DNA from: Actinomycetes bacterium
GTDB taxonomy: Bacteria; Actinomycetota; Acidimicrobiia; Acidimicrobiales; RAAP-2
DNA: 23,947 nucleotides
Assembly (NCBI GenBank): GCA_021791615.1
Contig: JAJYWG010000522.1
Span: forward strand, 1-23,947
Reading direction: 5' to 3'
Part shown: one piece after another, positions 1-7,809 of the stretch
How the letters are laid out: the number at the start of each line of letters is the position of its first letter
How positions within the stretch are numbered: position 1 is the first letter of the stretch
Made by a program: the position numbers and the translations under genes
The notes under the pieces: generated by a model
Database searches by the model: none
What the model was told of the DNA's origin: nothing
The model's input: the letters and a program-made list of their open reading frames with translations, nothing else

Positions 1-2
1 TC

Positions 3-869
3 TACAGAACGGTCACGACCCCGACCGGCACGAGCGCAACAAGCTCGGCTGACCGCTTCACCTACGTGGCGCCAGTGACGCCGCCGCCTCCTTCGCTGTT
101 CGGGTACCACGAGGTTGCTTCGGACGGAGGGATCTTCTCCTTCAACGCCCCGTTCTACGGCTCGATGGGTGGCAAGCCGCTCAACAAGCCCGTAGTGGGC
201 ATGGCTGAAGACCCGGCGACCGGTGGCTACTGGGAGGTCGCTTCGGACGGTGGCATCTTCTCCTTCAACGCTCCGTTCCACGGGTCGATGGGCGGCAAGC
301 CGCTCAACAAGCCGGTAGTGGGCATGGCTGAAGACCCGGCCACAGGCGGCTACTGGGAGGTCGCTTCGGACGGTGGCATCTTCTCCTTCAACGCTCCGTT
401 CTACGGATCGATGGGTGGCAAGCCGCTCAGCCAACCGATCGTCGGCATGGCCTCTACGCCTGACGGGGGCGGTTACTGGCTGGTTGCGAAGGACGGAGGC
501 ATCTTCTCCTTCGGGAACGCGGGCTTCTTCGGCTCGGTACCGGGGGTCTGCGCGACGCCTCACTTCGGCTGCCCGGTAAGCGACATTGTCGGCATGGCTG
601 CCACGCCAGACGGGGGCGGTTACTTCCTGGTTGGGTCGAACGGCAACGTGTACGTCTTCGGGGACGCCAAGTTCTACGGCTCCATGCTGGGCAAGCCGCT
701 CAACAAGCCCGTCGTCGGCATGGCTGCCGACCCGCTGACGGGCGGCTACTGGCTGGTTGCTTCGGACGGTGGCATCTTCTCCTTCAACGCCCCCTTCGAG
801 GGATCCATGGGAGGTATCAAGCTGAACCAGCCCATCGTCGGCATGGCGGCAGCCCTGAGCGGGTCGTAG
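3..869 (+). CDS. Surface/secreted repeat protein, C-terminal part (5' end outside window)
   Basis: The frame is open to the left edge, so the gene is partial; a GTG at 66 exists but is unlikely to be the true start. The residues before it, ending 'SSADRFTYV', resemble the last strand of an IPT/TIG immunoglobulin-like domain followed by a Pro-rich linker (family inference). From about position 102 the protein consists of six repeats of 41-49 residues, each of the form GYW.VASDGGIFSF...GSMGGKPL..P.VGMA. The regular Gly/aromatic pattern suggests a beta-propeller-like fold. Such repeats occur in secreted actinobacterial proteins, so a cell-surface location is inferred. Repeat 4 is longer and holds a Cys pair (VCATPHFGCP). 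The protein ends inside the last repeat with no sorting signal or membrane segment. Its biochemical role is unknown. It lies 44 bases upstream of the glycan cluster and may or may not belong to it. Confidence 0.8.
   Translation, partial: YRTVTTPTGTSATSSADRFTYVAPVTPPPPSLFGYHEVASDGGIFSFNAPFYGSMGGKPLNKPVVGMAEDPATGGYWEVASDGGIFSFNAPFHGSMGGKPLNKPVVGMAEDPATGGYWEVASDGGIFSFNAPFYGSMGGKPLSQPIVGMASTPDGGGYWLVAKDGGIFSFGNAGFFGSVPGVCATPHFGCPVSDIVGMAATPDGGGYFLVGSNGNVYVFGDAKFYGSMLGKPLNKPVVGMAADPLTGGYWLVASDGGIFSFNAPFEGSMGGIKLNQPIVGMAAALSGS
102..866 (+). repeat. Tandem repeats of about 123 bp inside the surface-protein gene
   Basis: Units begin near 102, 225, 348, 471, 618 and 744. The first three spacings are exactly 123 bp (41 codons); the fourth unit is 147 bp and the fifth 126 bp. 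Units 1-3 are nearly identical at DNA level, including long silent-site identity, which points to recent duplication or gene conversion. Units 4-6 are more diverged. Confidence 0.9.
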
Positions 870-913
870 GAAGGCCGGTGCAAGCCGGTGGCTAGGGCTT
901 CGGTAGGCGAGCG

Positions 914-3025
914 ATGAAGCGGCGAATCGCGGCGGCGTTCGACACGGCCCGCCGGGCAGAGCTCACGAGCGACGGCGCCTTGGTGCTGTTCGTCGCGATG
1001 ATGGCGGTGAACGGGGTCAACTTCGTCTTCAACGTGGTGATGAGCCGGATGCTCGGCGCCGCCCACTACGGGGCGCTCGGCTCGCTGCTCGGTATGGTGG
1101 CCGTGATCGGCGTCGTCGTCGGCGGCCTGCAGCTCGCAGTCACCCAGGCTGTCGCTGAGCGCGAGGCGACTGCGAGGTCGCGGGTGGTCGCCGGCAAGGC
1201 CTTCCTTGCGGCGGGCGTGGTCGGGCTGGTTGTGCTCGCTGTCACTGGCGCGCTGAGCCCGCTGCTGTCGAGCTTCCTCCACCTCTCCTCGCTCGTGCCG
1301 GTCGTGCTGCTCGCGCTCTACCTGGCACCCAGCATCGCCGGGCTCGTCCCCCAGGGGGTGCTGATCGGTGAGCGGCGCTTCCGCGCGGTAGCTGCAGCGA
1401 CACTCATCGGCACGACCGCCCGCCTCGTGGTGGGGGTGGCGCTCGTCGGCCTCGGCATGGGTATCGACGGAGCGCTGCTCGCGAGCGTCGCGTCCGCAGT
1501 GCTCATGCTCGGCATGCTCGCCTGGCCGCTTCGCCGCCAGCTCGGCATGCGTGAGGGAGCTGCCAACCTCGGAGTGAGGCTTGGCCCGGCGGCGCTGTCG
1601 CTCGTCGGGCTCGGGGGGTTCGCACTGTTCACGATGATCGACTCCCTCCTCGCGCGCCACTACCTGCCGGCCCTGCAGGCCGGCTACTACGTTGCCGGTG
1701 CGACCGCAGCGCGCATATCACTGTTCCTGCCGGGTGCGGTCGGGGTGATCGCCTTCCCGCGGCTCGCCGCTGCGAGGGCTGCCGGCTCGGACCCGACGAA
1801 GGTGCTGCGCCAGTCCCTCGGCCTCATAGCTGTGCTCGGCGGCCTGGCGGCACTCGTGATGGCGGCGCTGCCGGGGCTGGTGGTGTCGGTGGTCTTCGGG
1901 CCGGCTTACGCGCCTGCGGCACCGGTGGTCCGGGTCCTCGGGATCGCCGCAGCGGCTATGGCAGTCATCGGCCAGCTTGTCTACGTCCATGTCGCACGCC
2001 ACTCGCGCGTAGCAACGGGCTGTTGGGCCGGCGCGGCCGGCGCGGTAGTGCTGATCGCAGCCTTCCACGGGAGCCCGCTCAGCCTGGCCTGGGCGATGCT
2101 GGTGCTGGCGGGCGGCCTGGTGGTGGTGATGCTCGTGCCTGCTTTGCGAAGGCACGAGGCTGCGGGCGAGCTTGCCGACCTCGGGCCGAGCACCGGGGAG
2201 CTCTGGGCGGTTGACGCGCCCGCGCTCGATCTCAGCTTCGTGGTGCCCTACTACAACCCAGGGCCGCGCCTCTGCCCGAACCTGCGTGCGCTTTGCGAGG
2301 TGCTCGAGCGAAGCGATGTCAGTTACGAGATCATTGCCGTCTCGGATGGCTCCACCGACGGCTGCGACGAGGCACTCGAGGCACTCTCGCCTCATATCCG
2401 CTGCGTGCGGCTCGAGCGAAACTGGGGGAAGGGCCAGGCGCTCCGCGTCGGGCTCTCGATGGGGCGGGGCGCCTACCTCGGCTTCATCGACGCGGACGGC
2501 GACCTTCCGGCAGGGCAGGTCGCCTCGTTCGTCTCCCTGCTCCGATCGCATGACCCAGATGTGGTGCTCGGCTCGAAGCGCCACCCGATGTCCGAGGTCG
2601 CGTATCCCCCGCTGCGCCGGCTCTACTCGTGGGGCTTCCAGCAGCTCGTGCGCCTGCTGTTCCACCTTGAGGTGCGCGACACCCAGACGGGCCTGAAGAT
2701 CGTACGGCGCGAGGTGCTAGCCGACGTGCTGGCCCGTATGGTGGAGAAGCGCTTCGCGTTCGACTTGGAGCTGCTCGTGGTGGCACGCCGCCTCGGGTAT
2801 CGCAGGTTCTTCGAAGCGCCGGTGCGGATCGATGAGCGCCTCACGAGCACGATCTCCACCAGGGCGGTGTGGCTCACGCTGCTCGACACCTTCGCCATCT
2901 TCTACCGGCTCCGCGTGCTGCGCTGGTACGACCAGGTGCCTACGACACTTGGTCTCTCCGAGCTTGGGGCCGACGAGATCGCGACGTTCGGCATTGCACC
3001 ACTCGCTGAGGGCATCAGGAGCTGA
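914..3025 (+). CDS. Flippase-glycosyltransferase fusion (MOP/Wzx-like transporter plus GT2)
   Basis: This is a 703-residue protein. Residues about 20-420 are a chain of hydrophobic helices with features of polysaccharide flippases of the MOP superfamily, such as 'MSRMLGAAHYGALGSLLG' near the N-terminus. From about residue 437 a family 2 glycosyltransferase begins: 'LSFVVPYYNPG', then 'VSDGSTDG', then the metal/nucleotide-binding DADG at 526-529, then 'DTQTGLKIVRREV'. That order matches dolichyl/polyprenyl-phosphate hexose synthases. Flippases are usually about 400-500 residues and stand alone, so this is a real domain fusion in one uninterrupted frame. The inferred role is to charge a polyprenyl-phosphate with sugar and move a lipid-linked glycan across the membrane. 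The start is an ATG 44 bases after the preceding gene. The next gene starts one base after this stop. Confidence 0.88.
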   Translation: MKRRIAAAFDTARRAELTSDGALVLFVAMMAVNGVNFVFNVVMSRMLGAAHYGALGSLLGMVAVIGVVVGGLQLAVTQAVAEREATARSRVVAGKAFLAAGVVGLVVLAVTGALSPLLSSFLHLSSLVPVVLLALYLAPSIAGLVPQGVLIGERRFRAVAAATLIGTTARLVVGVALVGLGMGIDGALLASVASAVLMLGMLAWPLRRQLGMREGAANLGVRLGPAALSLVGLGGFALFTMIDSLLARHYLPALQAGYYVAGATAARISLFLPGAVGVIAFPRLAAARAAGSDPTKVLRQSLGLIAVLGGLAALVMAALPGLVVSVVFGPAYAPAAPVVRVLGIAAAAMAVIGQLVYVHVARHSRVATGCWAGAAGAVVLIAAFHGSPLSLAWAMLVLAGGLVVVMLVPALRRHEAAGELADLGPSTGELWAVDAPALDLSFVVPYYNPGPRLCPNLRALCEVLERSDVSYEIIAVSDGSTDGCDEALEALSPHIRCVRLERNWGKGQALRVGLSMGRGAYLGFIDADGDLPAGQVASFVSLLRSHDPDVVLGSKRHPMSEVAYPPLRRLYSWGFQQLVRLLFHLEVRDTQTGLKIVRREVLADVLARMVEKRFAFDLELLVVARRLGYRRFFEAPVRIDERLTSTISTRAVWLTLLDTFAIFYRLRVLRWYDQVPTTLGLSELGADEIATFGIAPLAEGIRS

Positions 3026-3026
3026 A

Positions 3027-4169
3027 GTGCGAATACTGGTTCTCACATGGCGCGATCTCGCCCACCCCTGTGCCGGTGGAGCCGAGGTGTACACAGACCG
3101 TGTGGCGCGTGAGTGGATCGCCGCCGGTCACGAGGTCACGATCTTCACGAGCCGTGTGGACGGCCGTCCAGTCGAGGACCATGCAGGCGGAGCAAGGATT
3201 CTACGACGCGGTGGGCGCCACAGCGTCTATCGCGAGGCGCGGCGCTTCTACGAATCGGAGGGCCATGGGCGATACGACCTCGTGATCGACCAGGTCAATA
3301 CCCGCCCGTTCCTGGCCCCGCGATATGTGGACGACGCTCCCGTGCTGGCACTCGTGTATCAGGTTGCACGTGAGGTCTGGTTGTACGAAACGCCTCTGCC
3401 GGTGGCCATCCTCGGCCGTTACGTTCTCGAGCCATGGTGGCTGCGCCAGTACCGGCGGGTGCCGACAGTTACGGTGTCCCTATCGAGCAAGCAGTCACTC
3501 GAGCATTATGGGCTAACCCAGGTCACTGTCGTGCCCGTAGGTTACTCGCCCCCTGCGTTATCCGGCGGGTGCCTGCCACCGAAGGAACCACGTCCGACGA
3601 TGATCTATGTGGGGCGGCTCAGCGCCAACAAGCGCCCGGAGCACGTGATCCATGCGTTCTGCCAGGTCCGGCGTCGCATTCCCGACGCCCAGCTCTGGAT
3701 GGTGGGGGTAGGCCCGATGCAAGCCGCCCTCCAGCGTAATGCGCCCACCGGGGCGACGTTCTTCGGTCATGTAGACGATGCTACGAAGCACGATCTGCTC
3801 GCGCGTGCCCATGTCCTCGTGATGACCTCGGTGCGCGAGGGATGGGGGCTCGGGGTCACCGAGGCGGCCCAGGTTGGCACGCCGGCAGTCGGCTACGACG
3901 TCGCCGGCCTGCGGGACTCACTCGCCGCCCACGGAGGCGCAAACGTTCGGCCGCAGCCGCAAGCACTTGCCGAGCGGGTTGCCCAAGCGCTGACGGGGGA
4001 GGCGGCACTTCTGACCGAGCGAGGGGAAGGCAGGGTGCTTCCCTGGGACGAGGTGGCCGAGGCCCTCCTTGGTGTGTCTGGTCTGCCACGACGTCAGTCT
4101 GCCTATGCGCCAGGAATCGCCCCGGATCTCTCCGAAGCTACTCTGGCGAGCCGCGCGACACCAGGGTGA
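3027..4169 (+). CDS. Family 4 glycosyltransferase
   Basis: This protein of about 380 residues opens with 'MRILVLTWRDLAHPCAGGAE', the glycine-rich acceptor-side loop of GT4 (GT-B fold) enzymes. The C-terminal nucleotide-sugar domain begins 'YVGRLSANKRPE' and contains the EX7E signature 'EGWGLGVTE' (Glu 271 and 279). I chose the GTG start at 3027 because AGGAG at 3017-3021 lies five bases upstream and homology begins at this residue; the longer open frame from 2832 overlaps the flippase-GT2 gene. The gap to the previous stop is one base and the stop overlaps the next start as GTGA, so translation is probably coupled. The donor and acceptor sugars cannot be read from sequence. Confidence 0.9.
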   Translation: MRILVLTWRDLAHPCAGGAEVYTDRVAREWIAAGHEVTIFTSRVDGRPVEDHAGGARILRRGGRHSVYREARRFYESEGHGRYDLVIDQVNTRPFLAPRYVDDAPVLALVYQVAREVWLYETPLPVAILGRYVLEPWWLRQYRRVPTVTVSLSSKQSLEHYGLTQVTVVPVGYSPPALSGGCLPPKEPRPTMIYVGRLSANKRPEHVIHAFCQVRRRIPDAQLWMVGVGPMQAALQRNAPTGATFFGHVDDATKHDLLARAHVLVMTSVREGWGLGVTEAAQVGTPAVGYDVAGLRDSLAAHGGANVRPQPQALAERVAQALTGEAALLTERGEGRVLPWDEVAEALLGVSGLPRRQSAYAPGIAPDLSEATLASRATPG

Positions 4170-4993
4170 CCAGCAGCACGGCATTGCCCGAGTCGGACCG
4201 TCAGGTGACCATAGTCGTGCCGACCAGGAACTCCGAACGGACAATTGACCGGTGCCTCCAGTCGATTCGTGGGCAGACACTGGCCTCCACGGTCGTGGTG
4301 GTCGACAACGGTTCGACCGATCGCACGCGGGCGATCGCCGAGGCTGGGGCAGATGCGGTGCTCGACATGGGGCCGGAGCGGTCCGCACAGCGCAACCACG
4401 GTGCCCGTTCGTTCCCGGCGGAGATCGTGGGTTTTGTCGATGCCGACATGATCTTGCAGCCGACGGTGGTGGAGGAGGTGGTCGCGGCGCTGCGATCCGG
4501 GGCGGGCTCGGTCATCGTCCCGGAGCGCACGGTGGGGAGCGGGTTCTGGGTGGAGGTGCGGGCCTTTGAGCGCTCGTTCTACGACGGCTCGGACGCCATC
4601 GAGGCGGCGCGGTTCTTCCGCTGGGATGTCTTCGACCGGACCGGTGGGTTCGACGAGCAGCTCACCGGCCCCGAGGACTGGGACCTGAGCGAGTCGGCGC
4701 GCCAGCTGGCCCCGGTGGTCCGTACGATGGCGGTCATCGAGCACGACGAGGGCACCATCAGCTACCTCGACGCCTGCCGGAAGAAGGCGTACTACGCGGA
4801 AGGCGTCCGGCGTTACCTCGCCAAGCGGGGCGTAGCGGCCCTGCGGCAGGCGAGCCGGCGGCCGTGGCTACGCCAGCCCCGGAAACTGCTCAACTGGCGT
4901 GGGGCAGGGCTGATCGCCCTGAAGGCGGGTGAGGCGCTGGCGGTAGCGGTGGCGCTCGGCCACCGCTACGGTCGCCCGGGTAGCTGGACATGA
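4166..4993 (+). CDS. Family 2 glycosyltransferase
   Basis: This is a 275-residue GT-A enzyme. It starts with the GT2 strand 'VTIVVPTRNSERTIDRCL', followed by 'VVVDNGSTDRT' and the DXD motif DAD at residues 92-94 in 'GFVDADMIL'. The acceptor-side acidic motif is 'GPEDWDLSE'. I place the start at GTG 4166, which overlaps the previous stop as GTGA, because upstream residues in the same frame are a shadow of the GT4 gene. The C-terminus ('NWRGAGLIALKAGEALAVAVALG') holds one amphipathic or hydrophobic segment that could sit on the membrane. It probably adds one sugar in the pathway of its neighbours. Confidence 0.88.
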   Translation: MTSSTALPESDRQVTIVVPTRNSERTIDRCLQSIRGQTLASTVVVVDNGSTDRTRAIAEAGADAVLDMGPERSAQRNHGARSFPAEIVGFVDADMILQPTVVEEVVAALRSGAGSVIVPERTVGSGFWVEVRAFERSFYDGSDAIEAARFFRWDVFDRTGGFDEQLTGPEDWDLSESARQLAPVVRTMAVIEHDEGTISYLDACRKKAYYAEGVRRYLAKRGVAALRQASRRPWLRQPRKLLNWRGAGLIALKAGEALAVAVALGHRYGRPGSWT

Positions 4994-5026
4994 CGGTTCG
5001 GGGCGAGCTGCCCACGGCAAGTCAGC

Positions 5027-5947
5027 ATGGTCCCGGTTGGCAGGAGCCGGACCGTCGGTGCCGTCACCGACTACTCGGTTGCATTGGGCAGGGCCCCTTG
5101 TCGAACGGAGCCTTGTCCATCGAGGTCGTCGTCTGGGCGATCCGTCGTGTTGAGCGTCAAGATCTGCCGGACCATGCATCAGAGCGGTCGCGCACTGGTG
5201 CGCCTCGCCGTCGGGTTCCTGGCCCCGAATCTGGTTGGTGACGTGACGTTCGCTGACAAGGACGGATTGCGTCGCGTGGCACAGGCCACGGATTTCGTCT
5301 GGTGGGCCATCGTCGAGGCGGTGGTCGACGACTGCTACAGGCTGCACGGGCTCGCTTCGGAGCTGCGGGGGACGGTATGCCGGGTCCTCGACATCGGTGC
5401 CCATATCGGGTTGTTCACCGTCGCGTTGGCGAAAGCGGTGCCCGGGGCGGAGGTCACCGCGTTCGAACCGTCCGCCGATCGGGTGGCGTACCTGCGGCGG
5501 AACCTCGCTGGGAACGGCCTGGCGGACCGGGTCACGGTGGCGCAGGCTGCGGTCGGCGGCCGGGCAGGTCGGGCAGGTCGGGCAGGTCGGGACATTCTTA
5601 TCGGTAGGCAGACGCTGCTTGGCAGTGAGCTGGTGTCCGGATCGGCCGAAGCGGCCGGCGACTTGGCCGACGTGGTGGGCTTCGACGACGTGATGTATTC
5701 GATCGACGGCTCGGTCGATCTGGTAAAGGTGGATTGTGGGGGCGGCGAGTACGACATCGTGGTGTCGGCGCCGGTAGCCACGCTGCGCCGCATCGATTGC
5801 CTCGTGGTCGAATACCACTCGGCGCCGCTGGCGCAGGTCGACCAGCTCTTCGCCACGTTGGCGGAGGCCGGGCTGGTAGAGCGCTGGCGATACGGAGTGC
5901 TGCCGGATCAGCTTGGCACGGTGTCCTTCGGTCGGACGGACCGCTGA
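5027..5947 (+). CDS. FkbM-family SAM-dependent methyltransferase
   Basis: The core contains motif I 'RVLDIGAHIGLFTVALAK', then 'VTAFEPSADRVAYLRRNL', and the late FkbM signature 'VDLVKVDCGGGEYDIV'. This family O-methylates sugars or other hydroxyls, and such genes are common in glycan clusters. In most FkbM proteins the last motif is D-C/V-E-G-A-E; here the first Glu and the Ala are both Gly, an unusual change. The start is uncertain: ATG 5027, GTG 5147 and ATG 5174 are in frame, and recognisable homology begins only near 5180. The previous gene ends in an ATGA (4990) whose ATG opens a different frame, so an old frameshift in the N-terminal region is possible. The stop overlaps the next ATG by one base. 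Confidence 0.8.
   Translation: MVPVGRSRTVGAVTDYSVALGRAPCRTEPCPSRSSSGRSVVLSVKICRTMHQSGRALVRLAVGFLAPNLVGDVTFADKDGLRRVAQATDFVWWAIVEAVVDDCYRLHGLASELRGTVCRVLDIGAHIGLFTVALAKAVPGAEVTAFEPSADRVAYLRRNLAGNGLADRVTVAQAAVGGRAGRAGRAGRDILIGRQTLLGSELVSGSAEAAGDLADVVGFDDVMYSIDGSVDLVKVDCGGGEYDIVVSAPVATLRRIDCLVVEYHSAPLAQVDQLFATLAEAGLVERWRYGVLPDQLGTVSFGRTDR
5562..5588 (+). repeat. 9-bp tandem triplication inside the methyltransferase gene
   Basis: Three perfect copies of GGGCAGGTC follow one another, in frame, and encode Gly-Arg-Ala-Gly-Arg-Ala-Gly-Arg. The tract lies in a loop after 'VTVAQAAVGG'. A 9-bp unit keeps the frame, so copy number could change without breaking the gene. Confidence 0.9.
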
Positions 5948-6580
5948 TGGTCGAGGTGTCACACCGGAGCACTCCGCGCCCCCATGTGGGGTGCATCACC
6001 GAGTCGTTTGTCGACGATGCCGGCAACCTGGTCGAGGGTGGGGCCGAACGCCACCTCCTCAACCTGGCCACCATTGTCAGCGGGCTGGGTGCCGACGTCA
6101 CTGTGTACCCGCGTGGCCCTCGGCGTTGGCAAGGGACGTGGGACGAGATCCGGGTGGTGGCTGAGCCGGCACCTCTACCCGTGTTGGGCAGGACCCTGGC
6201 CAGGCGCGCTGCCGCCGACTGCTGCACCCACCTGCACTTCCAATATCTCGAACGGGTGCCGTGGTGGTGGTCGGGCCGACAGGTGGCCGCTAGCTCGGAC
6301 GCTGTCTATTGGAAGATCCCCTACGTCGAGGAGTACCGGCAGTGGTACCCAGGGGAGCAACTGGGTGCGCTTGCGCTGCCTGCGTGGCGGTTCCACCAGC
6401 GCAGTCGATGCCTCCTGGCCGTGGGACGGTGCGACCGCGTGCTCGCCACTGACACGTCGCTGCTGCGCCTCGTCCAGAGCCACTGCCCTACCCTTTGGCA
6501 GAGGGTGGAGGTGGTCATGAACCTCACGGACCTGGTCGACGACCCGGTGGCCGTTGACGGCGCATGGCCGACAAGATACC
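5947..6580 (+). pseudogene. Truncated family 4 glycosyltransferase (N-terminal domain only)
   Basis: Translation from ATG 5947 gives a GT-B N-terminal domain: 'GCITESFVDDAGNLVEGGAE' (acceptor loop), then 'RHLLNLATIVSGLGADVTVY', and at the domain junction 'CDRVLATDTSLLRLV...VEVVMNLTDLVDD'. The nucleotide-sugar-binding C-terminal domain, with its EX7E motif, should follow but is missing. The frame stays open to 7074, but after about 6565 it encodes Arg/Pro/Ser-rich sequence typical of a wrong frame, while the real coding signal moves to the +1 frame as a membrane-protein fragment. I infer a deletion or rearrangement near 6550-6600 that removed about half of the enzyme. The start overlaps the methyltransferase stop by one base, so the original gene belonged to the same operon. 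Confidence 0.7.
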
Positions 6581-6991
6581 ATCGCGCTCGTGAAGGACAG
6601 CTGGTCCGGCAACCGGCTCTACCGTCAAGCTGGCTCGGACCGGACCGGGACCGAAGTCCCGGGCAAGAACCTGTTTCGGGCCGTGGCCCCTCCCCTAATC
6701 GGGACGGGATTCGGCCTCACCGTCGGATCAGCCGCGGGCGTAGCCGCATTCGTGGCGGTGCTTCTGGTCGCGACGAGGACTGTGCCCGGCGTTCCCCTGG
6801 TGTCTGCCGGTCTGTGCTTCGTACTGATGGCCATACTCGACGCCTTCCACCAGACCTCGATCGCAGACGACCTGGGCGCCTACGCGTTCCTCCTGATTAC
6901 GGTGGGCCTCATGCTCGTATTGGCCAATCGTGCTGCCGGTCTCCCAGGGCAGGACGAGAGTTCCGGACACGGGGAATTCTTCGCGAGTTGA
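6554..6991 (+). pseudogene. C-terminal remnant of a polytopic membrane protein
   Basis: This 145-residue frame has good coding character from about residue 13 on. It contains three hydrophobic segments: 'GVAAFVAVLLVATRTVPG', 'LVSAGLCFVLMAILDAF' and 'YAFLLITVGLMLVLANRAAG', and then a short hydrophilic tail. The pattern resembles the last helices of an O-antigen ligase/polymerase or another polytopic glycan-locus protein, but I cannot name the family. No convincing start site or leading helices exist; GTG 6590 is the best alternative if it is an intact small protein. It is fused out of frame to the truncated GT4, so I interpret it as the downstream partner of a deletion junction. Confidence 0.45.
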
Positions 6992-7022
6992 ACAGTCGCT
7001 CCTCCCGGGCAAGCTTCTGGCG

Positions 7023-7070
7023 TGGAGGCTTGTCCTCGCTGATCTGCCTCCACATCCCGGCAAGGCGAGG
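7023..7070 (+). promoter_or_regulatory. Two mutually exclusive hairpins before the methyltransferase
   Basis: TGGAGGC (7023-7029) can pair with GCCTCCA (7046-7052). CCTCGC (7034-7039) can pair instead with GCGAGG (7065-7070). The arms overlap, so only one hairpin can form at a time. The second stem ends beside the GAGGA that would serve as ribosome binding site for the TTG start at 7082. There is no U-tract. A regulatory role is only a guess. Confidence 0.3.
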
Positions 7071-7081
7071 ATGACGTAACT

Positions 7082-7792
7082 TTGCTGAGGGTCACATTGA
7101 ATAGCCTTCTCGGGCGTATGCCCCTCACGTTCTCATGGTGGCTGAGGCGTGAGCTGGACGGCGCCACCTCCCTTCTGGACGCCGGATGCGGCGACGGGGC
7201 GATGGCGCGCAACATTGCGAAGCCCGGCCAGTGGATCGTCGGTCTCGACATCGACCCTGCCAAGCTCTCGACAGCTCGGTCGCTGGGTGTTCATGCCTCC
7301 TTCGTGGTGGCTTCGCTCGACCGGCTCCCTTTTCGAGATGCGTCGTTCGACCAGGTTCTCTCGTGCGAGGTCATCGAGCACCTTGCCAAAGAGGCGGCTC
7401 TCCTGGCGATGAACGAGTTCGCCAGGGTTGCGAAGCACCGTGTCGTCGTGACCACTCCCAACGGCGAGGGAGCGGAGCCTTCTACGGCAGATCACGATCC
7501 TCATATGGAGCACAAATGCGAGTGGTCTGCTTCGGAAATCGAATCACTGGGATTCTCGGTGACGGGGTTGGGCGCGCGATGGGCCTGGGGCCCGCAGGGC
7601 CGCGCGAGACGGCCTTTCCCGGTCGGCTCGATCGCAACCGTCGCGTCGGCGCTCGTGGGCGTCGTGTTCGGCCACGACCCCGCCACCTCGGCGGGGCTCC
7701 TCGGTGTTCGTCGCCTGGATGGCTCCGCCTCGGACCACGAGAGCGGCCGATGGTTCCCGCTTGTCGGATCGAAGGGCCGGCGTCGGCTCTGA
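7082..7792 (+). CDS. Class I SAM-dependent methyltransferase (Methyltransf_11 type)
   Basis: This is a protein of about 236 residues. Motif I 'LLDAGCGDGA' lies at residues 31-40, followed by 'VGLDIDP' (acidic ribose-binding residue), 'LPFRDASFDQVLSCEVIEHL' (motifs II/III) and 'RVVVTTPNGEG'. These are the standard marks of the Methyltransf_11 family. The substrate is unknown; the context suggests a sugar or lipid-linked glycan. The TTG at 7082 has GAGGA (7067-7071) ten bases upstream; ATG 7118 is the alternative start and leaves all motifs intact. The C-terminal 70 residues contain a moderately hydrophobic stretch (VGSIATVASALVGVVFG). It follows the broken GT4/membrane fragment and precedes the CPxxxxC-repeat protein. 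Confidence 0.85.
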   Translation: MLRVTLNSLLGRMPLTFSWWLRRELDGATSLLDAGCGDGAMARNIAKPGQWIVGLDIDPAKLSTARSLGVHASFVVASLDRLPFRDASFDQVLSCEVIEHLAKEAALLAMNEFARVAKHRVVVTTPNGEGAEPSTADHDPHMEHKCEWSASEIESLGFSVTGLGARWAWGPQGRARRPFPVGSIATVASALVGVVFGHDPATSAGLLGVRRLDGSASDHESGRWFPLVGSKGRRRL

Positions 7793-7809
7793 TCTGACTC
7801 GCGATCACG

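Noticed and set aside
746..1660. 304-codon minus-strand open frame opposite the flippase gene
   Set aside because: The protein is rich in Arg, His, Glu and Asp in the manner of an antisense shadow of high-GC coding DNA, has no motifs, and the plus strand encodes a clear flippase.
3842..4165. N-terminal extension of the GT2 gene (4166) back to 3842
   Set aside because: It overlaps the GT4 gene and gives low-complexity residues; the GTGA overlap at 4166 and the start of GT2 homology fit a start at 4166.
5734..7074. 446-codon plus-strand open frame taken as one protein
   Set aside because: Its first 71 codons lie over the FkbM gene and its last 170 are Arg/Pro/Ser-rich out-of-frame sequence; only the part 5947 to about 6565 is real.
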